IMG/VR virus record: IMGVR_UViG_3300037882_001299
Location: 1-51,305 of that record
Reading direction: 5' to 3' (one strand)
Source: a virus
DNA length: 51,305 nt
The notes beneath the pieces were generated by a model, which was not told the origin of the DNA, did no database searches, and was given only the letters and a program-made list of their open reading frames with translations. Positions 47,231 through 51,305 of the stretch are shown here, piece after piece (the stretch's first letter is position 1; each line of letters starts with the position of its first letter). The translations under genes were made by a program, and so were the position numbers.

Positions 47231-48145
47231 TTACATCATTCTAAAAAAGTTTGTGGTATTCGTTGCACTTGATAGCACAGCAGTGAAAGTCCCGTTCGAA
47301 GTGAATGTGTGGATGGTGTACGCACCAGATGTGGTTATTGTCCCACCTGTAGACGAAGTAGATACCCCATCTGAACCGTCAGTTTTGTACGCAACGATAG
47401 CGACACCCGTTCCCCCAGCTCCTCCGTTTCGGCCTCCTCCTGCTCCGTCAGCTCCCGCGCCACCCCCGCCACCTCCAGTATTGGCTGTACCAGCAGTACC
47501 AGCTTTTGGTGAAGCATCTCCACCTGTTCCGCCACCGCCTGCACCCCCCGCTCCAGAAGTACCATTATACGAGCCTCCTCCTCCGCCACCAGCATAGGTC
47601 ACAGATGCGCCTGATATTGAAGAAGCTGTACCAGCACCTCCAGCACCCCCGTTGCTTGGATTGCCTCCACCTCCAGCAACACCAGTACCTGTAGCTCCAC
47701 CTCCACCTCCGCCAGAGCCGTAGACACTACCTCCTCCTCCTCCGTTTGCACCATTGTTTCCAGTTCCTGTGGTTGGGCTGCCACCAGTGGAACTTCCAGC
47801 AGCAGCAGAACCACCAGTAGCTTGGGTATTAGCCCATCCGTTACCTCCTCCACCGGAACCACCATTACCTCCGTTTATGTTAGACGAGTCAGTTGGACCA
47901 CCCCCTCCACGGCCACCGCCAGCAGCAATCTGGATAGTACCTATAGAGGTGTCTCCACCGGCAGTGCTAACAGTACTACCTTCTAGACCAGCAACCCCAG
48001 CAGTTCCGATTGTTATTGTATGTGCACCAGCAGTAATAGTGAGAGCTGTATTTTCAACAAAACGACCAGCACCGCCTCCTCCACCACCGTGGTTAGCGCC
48101 ACCTCCTCCCCCGCCCCCTACAGATAATGCCCAAACTGTTGCCAC
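47231..48145 (-). CDS. Glycine-rich tail fibre/adhesin (304 aa)
   Basis: Starts with GTG at 48145 (MATVWALSVGGGGGGGANHG). Long stretches of Gly with Ser/Ala/Thr (for example GGGRGGGGPTDSSNINGGNG), then a beta-rich C-terminus ending TNTTNFFRMM. Such glycine-rich domains occur in receptor-binding adhesins, where they fold as polyglycine II sheets. The strong G bias explains the Pro-rich antisense frame over it. Function: host adhesion, inferred. Confidence 0.7.
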   Translation of the reverse strand: MATVWALSVGGGGGGGANHGGGGGGAGRFVENTALTITAGAHTITIGTAGVAGLEGSTVSTAGGDTSIGTIQIAAGGGRGGGGPTDSSNINGGNGGSGGGGNGWANTQATGGSAAAGSSTGGSPTTGTGNNGANGGGGGSVYGSGGGGGGATGTGVAGGGGNPSNGGAGGAGTASSISGASVTYAGGGGGGSYNGTSGAGGAGGGGTGGDASPKAGTAGTANTGGGGGGAGADGAGGGRNGGAGGTGVAIVAYKTDGSDGVSTSSTGGTITTSGAYTIHTFTSNGTFTAVLSSATNTTNFFRMM

Positions 48146-48155
48146 TGTTTAACTA

Positions 48156-48566
48156 TTAGATGTATTCGAAGTACTCTGGTTTATACGTCGCAACTATTTT
48201 CTGCCTTAGAGCAACAACTTCAGTTGCGTCGTCTGCAAGAAGACCCCTGTCTACAACAAACTTCATAACTCTGTCTAAATGGTTTACGTCGTTGAACCAT
48301 TGGACTCTCGCTGTTACCGCTATGTCCTCCACGACCACATCTTCTGCGGCTTTGATAATCTCCGCTTTATCTCCAACGTCTAGTTTAGCGTCAATTTCCT
48401 TGCTACTGTTGAATACCTCTAGACGTGAGTTAATCCAGTGATTGAATCCTTCCTCATTTTGCGGTATAACCCATTCATTTACTGTCTTCTCTCCGTCAGA
48501 GAAATCTACATAAATCTTTATTGCGTTACCTTCGTATACTTTTTGTGTTACTGTTGCTGAAAACAT
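48156..48566 (-). CDS. Hypothetical late protein, possible fibre chaperone (136 aa)
   Basis: MFSATVTQKVYEGNAIKIYV, then a helical core (VVVEDIAVTARVQWFNDVN) ending KPEYFEYI. Mixed alpha/beta with no enzyme motif. Located between the two fibres (glycine-rich adhesin and 574-residue fibre), so a fibre-assembly chaperone or small tail protein is possible. Family not recognised. Confidence 0.5.
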   Translation of the reverse strand: MFSATVTQKVYEGNAIKIYVDFSDGEKTVNEWVIPQNEEGFNHWINSRLEVFNSSKEIDAKLDVGDKAEIIKAAEDVVVEDIAVTARVQWFNDVNHLDRVMKFVVDRGLLADDATEVVALRQKIVATYKPEYFEYI

Positions 48567-48582
48567 ATTATTTTAATTATTT

Positions 48583-50307
48583 TTATCCTGATGCTAAACA
48601 TCTCCATTTTGAACTGACACTATTCCACACGAAACCAACATCTAAACGATTTGTAGTAACCGTAGTAGTTGGAAGTGCCACGGTAGAAGCTTCAAATGAA
48701 GCACCCCATGTGATTGCTCGTGCGCCAGTACCTGTAATTGCAATCCATAAAGTTTGTCCTTCAGTTGGTGTACCTGAAAGGTTAGTAGTGAATGAAGTGA
48801 TATCTACTGTCTGTGCTGTGATTGAGTAGAAATCTACATCATCTGTGTTGATGGTTGGAGTAGCAGATGAGGTGGTAGTTCCTGTCCTTGGTTTCACACG
48901 AGCAGTAAGGCTAGCCCCAGCGAGGGTTACGTCATTCCCTGCTTGTGTAAGGGTGGCGTCACCGTTGTCCCAGTTGATTACTCCTCCTTCTGCGAGGAAT
49001 AGGTCTGAGAATTGCCTAACGCTTGTCCCAAGTCGAAGTCCGTCATTTGTAGTTGGAAATAAAGCTGTTCCAGCGAGTTCTAGTTTGTCAGCATAACTAC
49101 CTGATGCAGTGATACCAAATCTTAAACGACCACCTTCAGAAGTAGATGTTTCTGTTTCTATTCCTCCATATAGAGAAGCATACAATTGTTTGTTTCCAGC
49201 ACTATCTTTACCATAAAAGTTGATTGTTCCGACAACATCGTCAGCAACAGGTGAAGCCGAGTTTTGATACAACTGTAAGATTGGACCATTTGCATCTGCC
49301 GAACCATTAACAATTATAAGGTCTCCATGAGTACCTGCTCCAGCACCCGTTCCTAATTCTATAGTGAAGTTACCGCCGCTACCCGAAGTTGGTGCGTTTC
49401 CTGAAAAGAGAGTAATACCCCCCCCATTTCCTGAAGTAGCACCCCCATTTCCTACGTAAATCCCAAGACTTCCCCCATTACCTGTTGCACCGCCTGTACC
49501 CGCTTCAAAGTATAGATTTCCTCCGTGACCTGTACCAAAGCCATCTCCGTTATAGACTTCAAAACCACCTCCGTTTGCTCCAGTTCCCACCCCCGAGCCT
49601 TGTCCTCCGTAAAAATCAAAGTAACCCCCGCTTGAATTGTTGGTGGTACCGCTAGATGCGAACCATGACATACCGTACCCATCGCCACCACCAGCATCGA
49701 AGTTAAGCGCACCATCTCCTAGTAGGTTAATTGTAGTACCTCCGTTAAGAGTTAGGTCATCAGTGGCGGGGTTGAATGTAAAACCAGTATAACCCTCAAT
49801 AGTTCCATCACCTGTCCAAATACCAATCTGGTTATCGACTGGTGTTCCCACCTTAGTAACATCACCACCCGCAGCAATCGTAGCCAGTTCAAAGTCTGTC
49901 TCCCCTGCATTGACCCGTATGACCTTAAGTGCATTACTAGCGTATGCCAACCCAGCAATAGAAGTTAGTTGTACATCTGAAGCTTGTTTGGCATTAATTT
50001 GAGTTTGGATAGCTGAAGTGACGCCCTTCAGGTAAGCGAGTTCTGTAAGTGACGGATATGTAGCTACAGCAAGGGCACCAAGCGTGTCTGTGTCAACCCA
50101 ATACGCAAGTTCATTCGCGGTACCTGAACCGTCTATCGTTCCCGAACCTGCCGCAGCAGCCCACTCTACCGCAGTACCCGCCAGGTTAGTGCGCAGGAAG
50201 TACCCCGGGGTCCCCAGGGCAGCTATGGTCTGGATTGCTATTTCTTCGTTGAGCGTGAGCTCGTCAAGACCTCCAATTCCTGGGTTCTGGGTATCACGAA
50301 ATGACAT
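48583..50307 (-). CDS. Tail fibre with conserved N-terminal anchor and glycine-rich shaft (574 aa)
   Basis: N-terminus MSFRDTQNPGIGGLDELTLN matches the 120-residue protein at 3718-4080, so it is a shared virion anchor. The body has Ala/Ser/Thr linkers, a glycine-rich shaft (GGGFEVYNGDGFGTGHGGNL) and a C-terminal beta region (LARVKP-like end with FVWNSVSSKWRCLASG). It is a long fibre or spike for host recognition. A promoter with -10 at 50319-50324 gives an almost leaderless mRNA. Confidence 0.75.
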   Translation of the reverse strand: MSFRDTQNPGIGGLDELTLNEEIAIQTIAALGTPGYFLRTNLAGTAVEWAAAAGSGTIDGSGTANELAYWVDTDTLGALAVATYPSLTELAYLKGVTSAIQTQINAKQASDVQLTSIAGLAYASNALKVIRVNAGETDFELATIAAGGDVTKVGTPVDNQIGIWTGDGTIEGYTGFTFNPATDDLTLNGGTTINLLGDGALNFDAGGGDGYGMSWFASSGTTNNSSGGYFDFYGGQGSGVGTGANGGGFEVYNGDGFGTGHGGNLYFEAGTGGATGNGGSLGIYVGNGGATSGNGGGITLFSGNAPTSGSGGNFTIELGTGAGAGTHGDLIIVNGSADANGPILQLYQNSASPVADDVVGTINFYGKDSAGNKQLYASLYGGIETETSTSEGGRLRFGITASGSYADKLELAGTALFPTTNDGLRLGTSVRQFSDLFLAEGGVINWDNGDATLTQAGNDVTLAGASLTARVKPRTGTTTSSATPTINTDDVDFYSITAQTVDITSFTTNLSGTPTEGQTLWIAITGTGARAITWGASFEASTVALPTTTVTTNRLDVGFVWNSVSSKWRCLASG

Positions 50308-50318
50308 AGTTGTTTATA

Positions 50319-50347
50319 ATTATAACACGTTTTTAACGTTCCTACAA
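50319..50347 (-). promoter_or_regulatory. Extended -10 promoter for 574-aa fibre gene
   Basis: Minus strand TTGTAG, a 17-base spacer, TGTTATAAT; the ATG follows 11 bases later. The -35 lies on the last codons of the 157-residue gene. Confidence 0.75.
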
Positions 50348-50815
50348 TCCCGCAGCAGCAAGGGATTTAATTTGCTTGACAATTTTACCTGCTGTTCCTG
50401 GTGTGGTATACGCGTCTAGGTCTGTTGTCCAAGGGTCGCCTCCACCTCCAGTGGCTACAGTAATAGCTTGTACTGGCTGTTGGTAATTTATTCGTACAGT
50501 GTATGCCCCTATTGTGTCGAGGAACGGGTCTCCTCCGCCATCAACAAGTAGAATACCCGACGTAACAGCTAAGGTATGGTCTGCCTCCTTTGGTCGTACT
50601 CTCCATCCATCTTTCAGGAAGATGTATATAGGGATAGAAGTACCTGAACCTACGTCAATATCATTACCCCCCACCTGTTCCATTGCTATACCATATTTAG
50701 AGTTGTCACCAGTCAACCACCAGTCTACCCAACGGCTCCACAAATCAAGCACGTTTAAAGTCGTGTCTGTAGTTATCGTTACTACCTTTGTTGTGCCATC
50801 AAATGCTAATGCCAT
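50342..50815 (-). CDS. Tail-associated structural protein (157 aa)
   Basis: MALAFDGTTKVVTITTDTTL, LDLWSRWVDWWLTGDNSKYG and FLKDGWRVRPKEADHTLAV are features I associate with small phage tail proteins encoded before fibres. Beta-rich, with a Pro/Gly-rich C-terminus. The ATG lies 6 bases past a TGGTATAAT box that overlaps the stop of the 500-residue gene. Exact role unknown. Confidence 0.55.
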   Translation of the reverse strand: MALAFDGTTKVVTITTDTTLNVLDLWSRWVDWWLTGDNSKYGIAMEQVGGNDIDVGSGTSIPIYIFLKDGWRVRPKEADHTLAVTSGILLVDGGGDPFLDTIGAYTVRINYQQPVQAITVATGGGGDPWTTDLDAYTTPGTAGKIVKQIKSLAAAGL

Positions 50816-50822
50816 GATTAGA

Positions 50823-51305
50823 TTATACCAAGTACGCTCGGTCTGTTTCTGCGGTGAGTGTGATACTTTGTCCTGTTGCTCGCCCGATTGTGTAGGTAGT
50901 TACTACAGGCTTAGCACTCCCTGCGTTGCCAGCCACTACTGTTACAGCCGCGTCGGTTGCTGGAGTTCGACCTCCTTGTACGTTACCGTCGTAGTCAAAT
51001 GTGAAGGCGATAGAAGCACCACTGATTGTGCCAGCGATGTCGGCTGCGCTTGCATCATCTACTGTAATGGCTCCTGTGAGACCATAGTCGTTGGCTCCTG
51101 CAAGGTCTGTGAAGTACATGCGGTAGTAGCCTGTGCCTCCTGCGGTCAACACTGAGTTGAAGTTGAGAGTACCTGTCGCTGTGTATGGTTCGGTTTGTTC
51201 TGCTCCAGTTGAGTCTGTGAAGGTAAGGCGGTTTACATCATCAGTGTCGTAATCGTCAATGTATACACCTGTTGTAGTGATGAGAGTGTCACCTACGAAG
51301 TTCAT
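50823..51305 (-). CDS. Virion/tail structural protein, C-terminal part (same gene as 1-1119)
   Basis: This is the C-terminal 160 residues of the 500-residue gene that begins at 1119. The apparent start MNFVGDTLI at 51305 is an internal methionine that happens to sit at the edge of the window. The segment contains FDYDGN, which resembles the FTYDVDGN units of the small fibre protein at 3718-4080; that may be convergent low-complexity beta structure. The stop TAA lies 7 bases after the ATG of the next gene downstream (50815). Annotate it together with 1-1119 after circularisation. Confidence 0.75.
   Translation of the reverse strand: MNFVGDTLITTTGVYIDDYDTDDVNRLTFTDSTGAEQTEPYTATGTLNFNSVLTAGGTGYYRMYFTDLAGANDYGLTGAITVDDASAADIAGTISGASIAFTFDYDGNVQGGRTPATDAAVTVVAGNAGSAKPVVTTYTIGRATGQSITLTAETDRAYLV
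51207..51305. repeat. Terminal direct repeat, copy 2 (circular join)
   Basis: Second copy of the 99-base overlap, identical to positions 1-99. The unique genome length is therefore about 51,206 bases. Confidence 0.95.

Noticed and set aside
47253-47597. Proline-rich ORF on the plus strand over the glycine-rich gene
   Set aside because: It is the antisense of a glycine-rich coding region (GGN reads as proline). No start context or other support.
1-51305. CRISPR array, IS element or integrase/attachment site
   Set aside because: No regularly spaced repeats with unique spacers, no transposase or recombinase-like ORF, and no att-like repeat besides the assembly overlap were seen.

Overview
The window is the genome of a tailed double-stranded DNA bacteriophage, probably complete. 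The first 99 bases equal the last 99, and one 500-codon gene reads in frame through that join, so the contig is circular with about 51,206 unique bases. Genes for terminase, portal, scaffold and capsid are present. I found no recognisable major tail-tube gene and no tape-measure gene; instead there is a connector-like protein, a large nozzle/hub candidate and two large internal-virion candidates. This suggests a short-tailed podovirus. I see no integrase, repressor, DNA polymerase or RNA polymerase, so it looks lytic and dependent on host polymerases. The code is standard, with TAA, TAG and TGA all used as stops. The host is unknown. Promoters are sigma70-like with an extended -10 (TGnTATAAT), and many start codons lie 2-8 bases after the -10 with no Shine-Dalgarno sequence, which points to a bacterial host that tolerates leaderless mRNAs.

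Layout. (1) Leftward late region, from about 16.4 kb down to 1 and on around the circle from 51.3 to 37.4 kb: small zinc-finger genes, a small-terminase candidate, seven tRNAs interleaved with an HNH endonuclease gene and tRNA-like RNAs, large terminase, portal, scaffold, major capsid, decoration candidates, two coiled-coil proteins, a set of fibre/adhesin genes, connector, and the two large internal-virion candidates. (2) About 16.4-17.2 kb: an AT-rich divergent intergenic region with a consensus DnaA box, the best origin/early-control candidate. (3) Rightward module at 17.2-21.6 kb: a ubiquitin-like protein, an E2-like protein, a JAMM/MPN peptidase and an E1-like enzyme in one tight operon with several tiny ORFs, bounded by strong terminators and visibly different in codon choice. 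(4) A repeat-rich spacer and an odd tRNA-like gene at 21.8-22.2 kb. (5) Rightward replication and nucleotide region at 22.2-33.7 kb: replication initiator, Toprim-helicase with a separately encoded primase zinc finger, SSB-like protein, RecB-like nuclease, holin candidate, secreted lysozyme-like enzyme, a structured noncoding RNA, metallopeptidase, DnaQ-like exonuclease, Rnl2-type RNA ligase, polynucleotide kinase-phosphatase and a dNMP-kinase-like protein. (6) A leftward cassette at 33.7-34.9 kb (NinG-like nuclease, ribbon-helix-helix protein, endolysin candidate), face to face with a rightward chaperonin operon (GroEL-like, small protein, GroES-like) at 34.9-37.3 kb.

How it may work together. 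The chaperonin pair probably folds phage structural proteins. RNA ligase plus Pnkp can repair cleaved tRNAs and fits the phage's own tRNA set. The ubiquitin-like module is the most unusual element: all four roles of a conjugation/deconjugation cycle sit on a lytic phage genome, with no target visible in sequence.
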